Shown here in pieces: positions 27,461 to 36,274 of a stretch of 64,000 bases of DNA (position 1 is the first letter of the stretch; the number at the start of each line of letters is the position of its first letter). The translations under genes were made by a program, and so were the position numbers. The stretch spans positions 2,587,175-2,651,174 of the forward strand of contig OX638293.1 in assembly GCA_951812335.1 (NCBI GenBank), read 5' to 3'. The notes under the pieces are model-generated. The model saw only the letters and a list, made by a program, of their open reading frames with translations, made no database searches and was not told the origin of the DNA. This stretch comes from Rhodothermales bacterium. Its GTDB lineage: Bacteria > Bacteroidota > Rhodothermia > Rhodothermales > VXPQ01.

Positions 27461-28402
27461 TTACTGCGGCGACGGGAATGCTCCGCCCGCCCCGTCCACC
27501 TGTACGTGCACCGAATCGACGGAGATTGCCGCAAAAATACCGATCCCCCCTTGCACGCCGGAAATGGGCTCGCGTCGGTCGGGATCGTCCCTGCTTGCGG
27601 CAAACCGGGCATAATCCGGCCCGGATCGCACCAGCGATACGCGCAGGCCATGTTCCGGCAACGGATCGCCTTCCTCAGGTACGCTGACGGCATACACCCC
27701 GGTCCATATCTTGCGATCCGCCGTGATTTCCTGCGTTTGCTCTCTGAACACATCGTCGGAACGGAGAAACAGATCCACAATGGGAGAAGAAAATGTGGTG
27801 AAAGGATGCAACTGCGCCCGCACCCAGGACTCTTCCTGAAACAATCCCTCCTCCGGCGCAGCCCATTCGATCGTGGCTTCGATCGGATATATGTACCCGG
27901 TATACGCGCCGGTCGCCAGGGTGTCCGACAACGCCAGCGAGTCGAGCAGCACCGCCGAAACGGGTTCCTCCGGGATTTCGAGCGATACGGCAAGGATTTC
28001 TATTTCGGGCGGGACGACTCCTCGCGCCCCAACCACAACATCCCTCCAGACCACGCTGAATGAGAATATATCGCCGGCGGCCGCAATCCCGGCGCCGTTC
28101 CCCTCCGGCAAATACCGGCCTGCCTGCTCCGGATCCGGCGTATAACGCACCATGTTGTCCCCCAGCAGCATCTCCACATCGGCATTCGAAACGGCGGCTT
28201 GCGCAGCATCGTAGGGCTGCCTGGGCGACAAGGTCCGGTGCACACGCACGGCCTGGAGAGGCTGCCCGGTATTGATGAATCCCTCCACCACGACCTGCGC
28301 CTCGTCAACCGGAGCCACCGTATCGCACCCCGCCGCTGCAAGGCATGCGAACAGCACGCCCGCAAACACCAGCTCCACCCTATGGATTACCTGCGGCTTC
28401 AT
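27461..28402 (-). CDS. DUF4249 outer-membrane-associated lipoprotein
   Basis: A 313-residue lipoprotein with lipobox LAAAGC (Cys26) and a beta-rich domain of the DUF4249 family. The N-terminal VVVEGFINTGQPLQAVRVHRT stretch matches the usual start of that family (VVEGFI..GQP..V.L). DUF4249 genes nearly always follow a TonB receptor in Bacteroidota, and here the ATG overlaps the receptor stop by 4 bp. A surface-exposed accessory or substrate-capturing subunit of the receptor is inferred; substrate unknown. Confidence 0.88.
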   Translation of the reverse strand: MKPQVIHRVELVFAGVLFACLAAAGCDTVAPVDEAQVVVEGFINTGQPLQAVRVHRTLSPRQPYDAAQAAVSNADVEMLLGDNMVRYTPDPEQAGRYLPEGNGAGIAAAGDIFSFSVVWRDVVVGARGVVPPEIEILAVSLEIPEEPVSAVLLDSLALSDTLATGAYTGYIYPIEATIEWAAPEEGLFQEESWVRAQLHPFTTFSSPIVDLFLRSDDVFREQTQEITADRKIWTGVYAVSVPEEGDPLPEHGLRVSLVRSGPDYARFAASRDDPDRREPISGVQGGIGIFAAISVDSVHVQVDGAGGAFPSPQ

Positions 28403-31050
28403 AATTGCATCCTGATTTCGAACAGAGGCAGGATAGGCAGACCGCGGCGGCTCTGCACCTCCATACCCCGATTCGAGGGAAGGTACTGCCGGGCTGTCAC
28501 ATTGCGCCGATTGGTCACGTTGTACAGGTGCAGACGGGCAAGCCAGAATGCGCCCAGCACCCGGAAACTGCGCTCCGCGGCTATGTCCATCCGGAAATAG
28601 GGCGGCAACCGCCCGTTGTTCAGAAACGGACGGTGCAAATACCGATCCGTTTCGTCGAGCGGATCGCCTATGGCGTACTGCGCCACAGGCACTGTCGTCG
28701 GGTAGCCGCTGCGCGCCTCCAGAATAGATGTTACCCGCCACTTTCCGATTTCCCGGGCAACGAGGGCGCCAAAAGATCGGGGCACGTCGTATCGGGACGG
28801 CCGGAACGAGGTCTCTCCCAACTCGATCGAGCGCGTCAGGGATCTTCCCCCGGCATAGTTCAGGCGCACGGACCAGGGCCCACGGTAGGCAACAGCGGAA
28901 AGTTCAACACCGTATGCTCGCGCATTGCCCCGTACATACTGCCCAAGCAACTCGCCCACATCGATCCCCGGCCCAACCAGTTCATTTTTATTGCGAAACT
29001 CGTCTTCCGGCAGCAGGATGTCCGTTACATAACGCCAGTACATATCCCCATGCAGCGTCAGTCCCCGCAAGGGCCTGCCCTCGACCCCCATCGATCCCTG
29101 GTATCCGGAAGACGGCGCAATGTCTTCGCTCGCCGGAATCCAGCGGCTCGTTACGAGATCGTACGTAAAGGCATAGCGGTCGCGCAATCTGTGGAGGTAT
29201 TGCATGGTCCGGCTTACACCGGCGCGCAGGCGGAGCCGCCGGGGATCGATGACACGCTCAAGCGCAAGGCTGGGACTGACGTCCGTGCGAAACTCGGCTC
29301 CGAACACATTCAGCCGCACCCCCGGATGGATGATCCAGCGCTCGTTCAGCTGCCACACATCCTGCGCATACACGGCCAGTTCGGGCTCCGCCGCCTCGTT
29401 GATCTGGTCATGCCGGTCTACCGTCCCTGCCGAGCGCCGGATCACCGCATCGAGCGATGAGGAAAAATCGCGCACGCCGGCTTGCAGACCTACCTGTATC
29501 CGGTGAGAGACGGATCGGAAATATTCAATGTCCATCTTCACCCCTATGTCCTGCAAGTCCACCCGGTAGTCGGACTGCATAACCGCTGAAATCGTCGGGC
29601 GCAGCAAGGTGCTCTCGCGGGCCCGGTAGGTGGACAGGTACGCCGTTCCCGTCGCAAAAAGGCGCTCGGAAAACAGATGCTGATATCTTGCGCTGACCAA
29701 TTGATTGCGCCACTCCTGCGCCACCTCGAAAAAAAGGTCTGCCGGGCGAAGCCAGGACGAGAAATCCAGCGACAAATCGAACGGCAGGCGCAGATCGAGC
29801 TCGTCGCCGCCGCGATAATAACTGATCGAAAGCCGATCCGCGCCCCCGAACCGGTGCGTGTACTTGGCGCTTGCATCGTAGAAATGGTATCCCGTGCGGA
29901 GCGTGTCCCGGCGGCCGTCCGCGTTCTCGACAGGATGCTCGCGTCCGATAATCTTATCGAGATAGGACCTGCGCCCCGCCGCCATGAACGAACTGTTGGC
30001 GGTCACCGGCGACTCGATCACCATCCGCCCGCTGAGCGGGCTCACTGCCATAAGCGCGTGGGGCTCCTGCTGCGATCCGTCCTTCATCTGCGCATCCAGC
30101 ACCGACGATATCCTCCCCCCGTATTCCACGGGGAAAGAGCCGCGGTACAACTTGATGTCCTTGAATGTCTCGGTCTGGAAGATGGAAATAAGGCTGAATG
30201 CGTGCCAGGGATGATACACGGGCGCCCCGTCAAGCATGTAGAGATTCTGATCGGGAGATGCCCCGCGAATCAGCATCCCCCCGTGGAGTTCGCCCGCCTT
30301 GCGTATGCCCGGAAACCGCTGAAGGGCCTGGAACAGGTCCGACTCTCCGGGGAAGGACGGCAACCTTTCGAGACGGCGAACCGATTCCCTGAGCAGGCCG
30401 GGCGAAGCCGCCCCCACCGCATAATCCGCGCGTTCGTCTTCCACCACAATGCCGCCTCCCTCAATCGCTACAGGAACGAGCGGCACGATAACCGGCGAGG
30501 AGGTCTCCGCAATCCGCTGTTCCCCGGTCGTATATCCCAAAAAGGAAGCCTGCACGGCATAATCGCCCGGGGGCAGAGAAGACAGCGCAAAATACCCGGC
30601 GTTGTTCGTCACTGCGCCGATGCGCAGTTCGGAGAGATAGATGTGCGCCCCCGGCAGCGCTTCGCCGCTTTCCCGGTCGATAACGAATCCGCGCAATGTC
30701 CACCGGCTCGCGGTTCCTGTACCGTCGGCAATAGAAGCGCGCACTACAACGTATTGCCTTCGGCGCACGCGCTGCGCTTCAAGCGTCGCCGGTCGAAGCA
30801 CGCACACAAGGGCTTCCTCGACAGACGATCCTTCGTACGTGCAGTTCGTGCGCCGATCCATGACCAACGCTTCCGAAAACACGATATCGACGCCCGCCTG
30901 ATCCCGTACGTCCAGCAGCGCATCCCGCAGCGGCGCTTCTTCGATCTCGATGCGAATGGTTTGCCCCACCGCCGGGAACGACAAAAGCACAGAGAGGAAT
31001 ATGACCGATAGCCAGCGCACGCCCCAAGATACCGATTTACCCCCGGACAC
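28399..31050 (-). CDS. TonB-dependent receptor with STN and carboxypeptidase-like domains
   Basis: Outer-membrane importer that also signals to FecR. From a GTG at 31050 the protein is 883 residues with a clean signal peptide (GVRWLSVIFLSVLLSFPAVG). An STN domain follows (IEIEEAPLRDALLDVRDQAG), then a CarboxypepD_reg-like beta domain (LRGFVIDRESGEALPGAHIY), plug domain (LPSFPGESDLFQALQRFPGI, MLIRGASPDQNLYMLDGAPV) and a beta-barrel. ATGs at 31161 and 31116 give longer N-termini that bury the signal peptide. Together with the ECF sigma and FecR genes upstream it forms a Fec-type cell-surface signalling unit. The imported ligand is unknown. Confidence 0.9.
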   Translation of the reverse strand: MSGGKSVSWGVRWLSVIFLSVLLSFPAVGQTIRIEIEEAPLRDALLDVRDQAGVDIVFSEALVMDRRTNCTYEGSSVEEALVCVLRPATLEAQRVRRRQYVVVRASIADGTGTASRWTLRGFVIDRESGEALPGAHIYLSELRIGAVTNNAGYFALSSLPPGDYAVQASFLGYTTGEQRIAETSSPVIVPLVPVAIEGGGIVVEDERADYAVGAASPGLLRESVRRLERLPSFPGESDLFQALQRFPGIRKAGELHGGMLIRGASPDQNLYMLDGAPVYHPWHAFSLISIFQTETFKDIKLYRGSFPVEYGGRISSVLDAQMKDGSQQEPHALMAVSPLSGRMVIESPVTANSSFMAAGRRSYLDKIIGREHPVENADGRRDTLRTGYHFYDASAKYTHRFGGADRLSISYYRGGDELDLRLPFDLSLDFSSWLRPADLFFEVAQEWRNQLVSARYQHLFSERLFATGTAYLSTYRARESTLLRPTISAVMQSDYRVDLQDIGVKMDIEYFRSVSHRIQVGLQAGVRDFSSSLDAVIRRSAGTVDRHDQINEAAEPELAVYAQDVWQLNERWIIHPGVRLNVFGAEFRTDVSPSLALERVIDPRRLRLRAGVSRTMQYLHRLRDRYAFTYDLVTSRWIPASEDIAPSSGYQGSMGVEGRPLRGLTLHGDMYWRYVTDILLPEDEFRNKNELVGPGIDVGELLGQYVRGNARAYGVELSAVAYRGPWSVRLNYAGGRSLTRSIELGETSFRPSRYDVPRSFGALVAREIGKWRVTSILEARSGYPTTVPVAQYAIGDPLDETDRYLHRPFLNNGRLPPYFRMDIAAERSFRVLGAFWLARLHLYNVTNRRNVTARQYLPSNRGMEVQSRRGLPILPLFEIRMQL

Positions 31051-31207
31051 GCCGCTTCCGATAAAACAATGCGGAATATCGCAGACCCGAGCGGGACGGC
31101 AGAGAAAGAGGTACATATACCCCTCTCCCGAGCGATGAGCATTTCCGACGCGCACGACCACGGCGATGCTGCCGTTCCGGGAAAGGAAAAGTCCGCCGGG
31201 ATTCGCG

Positions 31208-32449
31208 TCAGCGCAAAGATGTGAGGCGATATCCCTCGCTGCCGGCTTCGACGGCGGCGCCTATCGCCATTGCTACGATGTCCAGCGTTCCTTCGAGCGA
31301 TTCCTCCTGCGCAAACCGGCCGGTCACTCGCTCGTCGAGTAGCGTCTCATCTGCCGAAATCCCGACTCCGTAGCGCCCGGAAAGCATGGGAAGTATATCG
31401 CGTACCGACGTGGCGTGGAATACGAACAACCCCGTCCATGCGAGGCGTTCGTGGACCCGTACGGATACGGGTTGGGAAGGAACGCCTGCCGATGTCATGC
31501 GGCTCATTTGGCCGGGAGCGAGTATGACGGCCCCGTCCCGGATCCGCCGGGCGCTCATACGCAGACTTCCCTCGACCAGAATGATTTCCGTTCCGTCATA
31601 GCCGGTGCGCATACCGAAGGAGGTGCCCAGGACGGTCGCTTGCGCATCCGGCGTAACAAGCAGGAAACGCTCCGCATCCGGGACAATGTCGAAAAAGGCG
31701 CGCCCCTCGAATTCTGCACGGCGACTATCGTCCGCTTCCATCGCACCGGACGGATAGGTCAGGCGCGAATCGCCCAGCAGGCGTACGCTGGAGCCGTCGG
31801 GCAATTCGACCGTACGCACTTCGGCGGCGGCGGTCCGGACGGTCACCGTGTCCGGGGACACGGGCAACAGGAAAAACACAAGCGCTGCGAGAACGGATGC
31901 GACAGCCACACCGACCCCTGCCTGCAAAACGCGGCGCCTGGAAGAAGGCGCTGGCGCCGGCGCTCTTCGAGAGGGCCGCGCACGGATGCGATCCCTGCGG
32001 GCGGACCGGTAAGATTGGATAGAGCGGGAAGAAGATACGCGAAGCGAAGCAGGCGCTTTCCCAACGGACGCCTCTTCAAACCACGCCGCCCAATGCGCCT
32101 CGAAATCCTGCATATCTCGGCGAATGTCGGTCGCTACAGCCGCAAGTCCGGGGCTATTGGCAAGAATCTGTCGAAATGCAGGGGCAATCTCTTCGACGCA
32201 CACCTGTTCGGAAGAGGTCAGCGCATCCGCTCGCCCGCTCTCGTGCAGCACGAACAGAACAAATTGTTCTGGATCCACCGAGGCTTCTCCCATCTCGCGA
32301 ACCAGCGACGCACGTACGGTGCACCATTCCCGGAGGAGCACAGCAGCAGCAGGATCGGAAGCCAGGATATCTTGCAGTTCCATGGCACGCTCCGGAGTCA
32401 GGTCGCGACACAAGGCGATCGCATCGATATGTTCAAACGGTGCAGACAC
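31208..32449 (-). CDS. FecR-family anti-sigma/sigma regulator
   Basis: Inner-membrane protein relaying receptor occupancy to the ECF sigma factor. The 413-residue product has a long cytoplasmic N-terminus (about 1-170), one membrane segment (VLQAGVGVAVASVLAALVFF) and a periplasmic FecR domain (VRTVELPDGSSVRLLGDSRL, EGRAFFDIVPDAERFLLVTP, VLGTSFGMRTGYDGTE). The C-terminus resembles the DUF4974/STN-like end (LEGTLDIVAMAIGAAVE). It sits between the sigma gene (102 bp upstream) and the TonB receptor on the same strand. Confidence 0.93.
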   Translation of the reverse strand: MSAPFEHIDAIALCRDLTPERAMELQDILASDPAAAVLLREWCTVRASLVREMGEASVDPEQFVLFVLHESGRADALTSSEQVCVEEIAPAFRQILANSPGLAAVATDIRRDMQDFEAHWAAWFEEASVGKAPASLRVSSSRSIQSYRSARRDRIRARPSRRAPAPAPSSRRRVLQAGVGVAVASVLAALVFFLLPVSPDTVTVRTAAAEVRTVELPDGSSVRLLGDSRLTYPSGAMEADDSRRAEFEGRAFFDIVPDAERFLLVTPDAQATVLGTSFGMRTGYDGTEIILVEGSLRMSARRIRDGAVILAPGQMSRMTSAGVPSQPVSVRVHERLAWTGLFVFHATSVRDILPMLSGRYGVGISADETLLDERVTGRFAQEESLEGTLDIVAMAIGAAVEAGSEGYRLTSLR

Positions 32450-32551
32450 GAAAAAATCCGGGCATAGAGCGGTGCGTTGACATTTTGTTAAGCCGCTCCG
32501 GAGATCGAAAAAGTAACGCGTCGTCCAAAATAAATAAGGCGTAACGAGGGA

Positions 32552-33133
32552 CTATGCGTCCCCGCCGGCAGATTCTCCAAGCGCTTTGCGCAACTTGCGG
32601 AGCGCTCGTTTCACCTGCATCTTCACGGCCGCTTCCGTCATGTCGAGCGACCGCGCGATTTCCGCATACCGATAGCCGTATTCGCGCATTTCCAGAATCG
32701 TGCGGACCTTCTCGCTCAGGAGACCCAAGGCTCGTTCGGCGTCGATGCGAACGCCCGCATCCGGAGCTGTTTCGCTCCATCTCGACAATGCATCGGGGCC
32801 GGCAAGGTGTTCTCTGGGGCCATACCGCCCCCGGTAGTAATCCTGGGTCTCGAACACCGCCGCTCTCATGACAAACGCCTCCAACCGGTGCGGGTCATGA
32901 AGGTCCGGAAGACCCCGGTGGAGGCGCAGAAGCGTGTTCTGCACAAGATCGTCCACCTCTGCCCGCTGTCCGACTCGCGATACGAACCAGGCGCGCAACA
33001 TGGGATCAAGTTGCCTGACGATCGCCTCGAACGCCACTTCGTCGCCGTCCTGCGCTTGCCTGACGAGTGCGGCGTCTATGAGACGGTTCCTGGACAAATC
33101 GGGGAATCCTGAAAGATGCGAGCGAAACGGCAA
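32552..33133 (-). CDS. ECF RNA polymerase sigma factor
   Basis: A 193-residue sigma-70 family protein. Region 2 is at about 35-100 (AEVDDLVQNTLLRLHRGLPD, with the usual DDL.Q.T pattern) and region 4 at about 130-185 (ILEMREYGYRYAEIARSLDM, then EAAVKMQVKRALRKLRKAL). It is the first gene of the FecR-TonB receptor unit and should direct its transcription. The DNA upstream (33134-33211) is short and separates it from a toxin gene. Confidence 0.93.
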   Translation of the reverse strand: MPFRSHLSGFPDLSRNRLIDAALVRQAQDGDEVAFEAIVRQLDPMLRAWFVSRVGQRAEVDDLVQNTLLRLHRGLPDLHDPHRLEAFVMRAAVFETQDYYRGRYGPREHLAGPDALSRWSETAPDAGVRIDAERALGLLSEKVRTILEMREYGYRYAEIARSLDMTEAAVKMQVKRALRKLRKALGESAGGDA

Positions 33134-33211
33134 TAAGACATAACGAACAGAAGATAAGAACCTGAGAAAGGCATGTCTTGTTTTGCGAAGCGGCAGGGGG
33201 ATGCTCCCCGA

Positions 33212-33613
33212 TCACAAGTCAAGTTCCCCTGCAACGCGGCGGAGTTTTTCATCGGCGGTGACGAGTAGGGCGCCATGCCGTTTCGCCAGAGACAGGAACA
33301 GCGCATCGTATACGGTCAGATTGCGCTCCAAAGCCAGATCGCAAGCGGGCCCGATCAGGTCGTGATGGGAAAACAGGCGTATGGGCAGACATAATATACC
33401 GTCCAGGATGGCTGTGACCTCTTCGTCGGACAGCAAGTTCTGCGTCCGCTTCTTGTGTAGTACTTGCCCACTCTCTGCAAGAATGAGTTCGGGAGCGATC
33501 AGGCCGGCATCTCCCCTTTCGGCATGCTGCAAGGCGCCCGTCAGCCCTGCAGGCACCGGCCCATCCGGAATATAGAGCCGAATCAGAGCGGACGTATCCA
33601 CGACATAATTCAT
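33212..33613 (-). CDS. vapC: VapC-type PIN-domain toxin (module 1)
   Basis: Predicted ribonuclease toxin of 133 residues. All four PIN acidic residues are visible: Asp6 (VVDTSAL), Glu47 (ILAESGQ), Asp103 (TVYDALFLSLA) and Asp121 (LLVTADEKL). The ATG overlaps the antitoxin stop by 4 bp, the usual coupling in VapBC operons. RNA target (tRNA or rRNA) cannot be told from sequence. Part of a head-to-head pair with module 2. Confidence 0.93.
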   Translation of the reverse strand: MNYVVDTSALIRLYIPDGPVPAGLTGALQHAERGDAGLIAPELILAESGQVLHKKRTQNLLSDEEVTAILDGILCLPIRLFSHHDLIGPACDLALERNLTVYDALFLSLAKRHGALLVTADEKLRRVAGELDL

Positions 33614-33840
33614 CGCTCTCGCTCACGGCGTATGTCATCCACAATATTCCCCCAGGGTCTGTCGGCCAGGCGCCGGCGCCATTCCTGCGCCTGGTGGAGT
33701 CGACTGCCCCCGGCAAGCTGCACTTCCCGCTCCAGGATCAGCTTGATCTGCGCCTGCAGACTACGTTTGTTTGTTCTGGCCATTTCCTGCAAGCGTCGAT
33801 ACACTTGCTCATCGACATTGCGTATGGTAAGGGCTTTCAT
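33610..33840 (-). CDS. vapB: Ribbon-helix-helix (FitA/Arc-type) antitoxin
   Basis: A 76-residue antitoxin. Residues 1-40 have the RHH pattern of FitA-type proteins (ALTIRNVDEQVYRRLQEMAR, then KRSLQAQIKLILERE). The C-terminus is charged and disordered-looking (IVDDIRRERER), the part expected to wrap the toxin. It precedes and overlaps the PIN toxin gene by 4 bp. The palindrome 10 bp upstream of the ATG is its likely operator. Confidence 0.92.
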   Translation of the reverse strand: MKALTIRNVDEQVYRRLQEMARTNKRSLQAQIKLILEREVQLAGGSRLHQAQEWRRRLADRPWGNIVDDIRRERER

Positions 33841-33849
33841 GGGAATGTG

Positions 33850-33874
33850 TTATGAATGCGTTTTGCATTCATAA
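33850..33874. promoter_or_regulatory. Palindromic operator of the RHH antitoxin
   Basis: TTATGAATGC at 33850-33859 and GCATTCATAA at 33865-33874 are perfect 10-bp arms around GTTTT. The half site AATGCATTC recurs at 33887-33895. It lies 10-34 bp upstream of the antitoxin ATG (minus strand), where RHH antitoxins autorepress. Confidence 0.75.
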
Positions 33875-33985
33875 ATATAAGGGTATAATGCATTCAAATC
33901 AAAAAAACAATAGAAACTCCGAAAATCATTGAAGATGGGGCCGATTTGGACGATGCAACATTGGGGCGCGGTTCCAGTATATTGT

Positions 33986-34008
33986 ATATAGTCTAACATA
34001 GACTATAT
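33986..34008. promoter_or_regulatory. Palindromic operator of the Phd-PIN module
   Basis: ATATAGTCTA (33986-33995) and TAGACTATAT (33999-34008) are perfect 10-bp arms with a 3-nt spacer. It ends 38 bp before the start of the Phd-type antitoxin gene, the position expected for autorepression. Its sequence is unrelated to the operator of the divergent module. Confidence 0.75.
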
Positions 34009-34046
34009 TTAGATGATACCGAAACGTATTCTAAGAGGCGACTATC

Positions 34047-34325
34047 GTGGCTCATTCCCGTTCCCGCAAATCCTGGACCGTAAGCGAAGCCAAAGCGCAC
34101 CTCTCCAGAATCTTGCGGTTGTCCGAAGCGGAGGGACCTCAGCGCATCGGGATCAGAAAATCCTTTGTGGTGATGCCTGCGGACGTATGGGACGCCCATA
34201 CTACGCCGGACAAGCCGCTTGGCCAGTGGCTGATCGAGAACGTCCCGCGAGGAATACATCTCGAGACGCCCGATCGCAACGAGCCAGAACGCGAAATACC
34301 GTTTGTTAACCGGGACAAGACGTGA
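34047..34325 (+). CDS. Phd/YefM-type antitoxin (module 2)
   Basis: A 92-residue antitoxin. The N-terminal KSWTVSEAKAHLSRILRLSE is the Phd/YefM DNA-binding pattern (W.v.eAK..l..ll), followed by FVVMPADVWD in place of the usual avlis...y. The C-terminus (GIHLETPDRNEPEREIPF) is acidic and probably binds the PIN toxin. Its stop overlaps the toxin start by 4 bp. Confidence 0.88.
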   Translation: MAHSRSRKSWTVSEAKAHLSRILRLSEAEGPQRIGIRKSFVVMPADVWDAHTTPDKPLGQWLIENVPRGIHLETPDRNEPEREIPFVNRDKT

Positions 34326-34765
34326 ACGGATTTCTTTTGGACACCAATGTGGTTTCGGAACTGACAAGGGATACGCCGGAACCGCAGGTTATCGAATTTC
34401 TGACGGGACACTCCGAGTTGTGGTTCTCAACCATCGTTCTGCACGAACTGGAGTTTGGCTTGCGGTTGCTGCCCGATGGGCGCCGACGTGAAGATTTGCG
34501 AGCCATGCTGGAGGATTTCATGGAAACGTATGCGAATCGCATCCTCCCTGTCGCATACGAAGAAGGACAGTGGGCCGCGAAATTCCGGGCGGATGCACGG
34601 CGATGCGGTCGTGTCTTGCACCTCGGCGATGCGCTGATTGCGGGAACGGCGAGGGCTCACGACCTCGCCATTGCGACACGAAACGTGAGGGATTTCAACG
34701 GCCTCGATGTCGCAACAGCCAATCCCTGGGAAGGAGGTTTATATCCGGGCGAACGGAGTGTCTAA
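34322..34765 (+). CDS. FitB-like PIN-domain toxin (module 2)
   Basis: A 147-residue PIN-domain ribonuclease toxin of the FitB/VapC type. Acidic residues: Asp7 (LLDTNVVSEL), Glu42 (LHELEFGL), Asp103 (LHLGDALIAGTA) and Asp124 in the FitB-like TRNVRDFNGL motif. Coupled by 4 bp to the Phd antitoxin. The N-terminal FLLDTNVVSEL and C-terminal NPWE are typical of the group. Confidence 0.93.
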   Translation: MNGFLLDTNVVSELTRDTPEPQVIEFLTGHSELWFSTIVLHELEFGLRLLPDGRRREDLRAMLEDFMETYANRILPVAYEEGQWAAKFRADARRCGRVLHLGDALIAGTARAHDLAIATRNVRDFNGLDVATANPWEGGLYPGERSV

Positions 34766-35036
34766 ACATACCGGGCGCCCCGGAAATACGTAAAATCGGC
34801 CGGCCGGCATCCCCGCTCGCGAGCAAACAACGCGCATAATCCCTTACGCGGTACGACAAATAAATCAACCGGCCAAAGGCATCGGTGGCAAGCTCGGATA
34901 AGTCGGCCTGATTGCATGCCAAAAAATGAAAAAACTGCGCCCCCTCTCTAACAGGCCTGCCCCTATCCCGTATATTGCACATAGCAACCGGTTGATACAG
35001 ACATACACATTCCCAACCTCGTTGCAGGAAGTAATT

Positions 35037-35264
35037 ATGAACCTGTCCGAAACCATTACGTCCGCTATCGTAGCAATGGCTTCCCTGTCGTTGCCCGTTA
35101 TTCTCGGCTTTTTGCTGTACAGTACCTTGCAGATCCGCAAGGACCTTAACCAGGATATTCAAGACCTCCGCAAGAACCTGCATCAGGACATCAGCGCAAT
35201 CAACTCCCGGTTAGGACGGATCGAAGGACGGCTTTTCGGCGCAGATGGCTCCACTCCCGGGTAG
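35037..35264 (+). CDS. Small membrane-anchored coiled-coil protein (paralogue)
   Basis: A 75-residue protein. Residues 6-30 form one membrane helix (AIVAMASLSLPVILGFLLYS). A short coiled coil follows (LQIRKDLNQDIQDLRKNLHQ) and the C-terminus is INSRLGRIEGRLFGAD, almost the same as that of the 133-residue protein at 16398-16799 (INARLGRIEGHLFGAD). A good ribosome binding site (AGGAAG) lies 7 bp before the ATG at 35037. Function unknown; the shared motif marks a protein family. Confidence 0.78.
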   Translation: MNLSETITSAIVAMASLSLPVILGFLLYSTLQIRKDLNQDIQDLRKNLHQDISAINSRLGRIEGRLFGADGSTPG

Positions 35265-35368
35265 TTCGCCGGGGATCTTGACGAAGATGTGGAGACGACA
35301 AACTTCAACACTCTTCATGATGTCGTCCGGGATTACAGATAAGGCACAGATCCTGTTTGACGTGCACC

Positions 35369-36271
35369 TCACCCCACTCCATACTCCAGCATCTTTCCGC
35401 GCACGAACGTGACGGACCGGCGCAGGCGTTCCATCCCCCGAACAGGATCGTCGCCGTCCTCGATGGATATCCAGCCGTCGAAATCCACCTCCGCCAGGAT
35501 GGAAAAGATGCGGTCGTAATCGTTGAGGCCCTCGCCGATCACACCGTGCTTCAGGATGTTCGCATAGCCCGTTCCCGGCTCGGCTTCGATCCGGCGCAGG
35601 TCCGCGAGCGTACCTCCCTGGAGCATCCGGTCGCTGGCATGCATCGTTACAACGCGATGCTTCACGGCTTCGAGCAAGGCGATCGGGTCTTCCCCGGCAA
35701 TCAGTGCATTCGACGGATCGTAGTTCACGCCGAAATGGGGAATATCCCCAAGGCGATCCAGCACCTCCAGAAAGGTTTCGCTGTCCTGCGCGAATTCGGG
35801 GTATGTCCAGTACCCGTCCTTGTAGTGGTTCTCCAGAATCAGCGTCACGCCGTGCCGGGAGGCGCAAGCGGCGGCATCCCGGATGCATTCGACCACCCAG
35901 TCCAGCACACGTTTGCGGTCGAGTTCCGGGCGGCGCTGCCCCGTCAGAACGCGGCAATAGCGGCCTCCGAGGGCTGCGGTCGCTTCGATCGTGCGGCACT
36001 GTCGGGCTACCTCCTCCTTCCGCTCCCCGGGATCGGGCCGGGTAAAATCCGGGGAATGGCACATCATGGGAATCGAAAGCCCTGCCGCGCCAGCGGCATA
36101 ATCGCGGAGCCGCGCCAACGCAGCCTCGTCCCCCACAGGCGTAAATCCCTCGTAGAACTCCAGCCCCTCGATGTCCAGCGTCGCCGCAAGATCGATCCAC
36201 TCCTCGGCACGCATGGTGTGCGTCACGCAGAGCGCATCCAGAAAACACTTGGGGAAAACGGCAAGCGGCAT
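35369..36271 (-). CDS. TIM-barrel sugar phosphate isomerase/epimerase
   Basis: A 300-residue cytoplasmic protein of the xylose-isomerase-like AP-endonuclease-2 fold. Metal-binding-type segments are visible: LEFYEGFTP, CHSPDFTRPD, TLILENHYKDG (Glu), NYDPSNALI (Asp), HASDRML (His) and WISIEDGDDP (Glu). The family includes L-xylulose-5-phosphate 3-epimerases (UlaE/SgbU), hydroxypyruvate isomerases and sugar 3-epimerases. Last gene of a five-gene sugar operon, 3 bp after the SDR stop; in that setting a pentulose/hexulose (phosphate) epimerase is a reasonable inference. Confidence 0.88.
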   Translation of the reverse strand: MPLAVFPKCFLDALCVTHTMRAEEWIDLAATLDIEGLEFYEGFTPVGDEAALARLRDYAAGAAGLSIPMMCHSPDFTRPDPGERKEEVARQCRTIEATAALGGRYCRVLTGQRRPELDRKRVLDWVVECIRDAAACASRHGVTLILENHYKDGYWTYPEFAQDSETFLEVLDRLGDIPHFGVNYDPSNALIAGEDPIALLEAVKHRVVTMHASDRMLQGGTLADLRRIEAEPGTGYANILKHGVIGEGLNDYDRIFSILAEVDFDGWISIEDGDDPVRGMERLRRSVTFVRGKMLEYGVG

Positions 36272-36274
36272 CGG

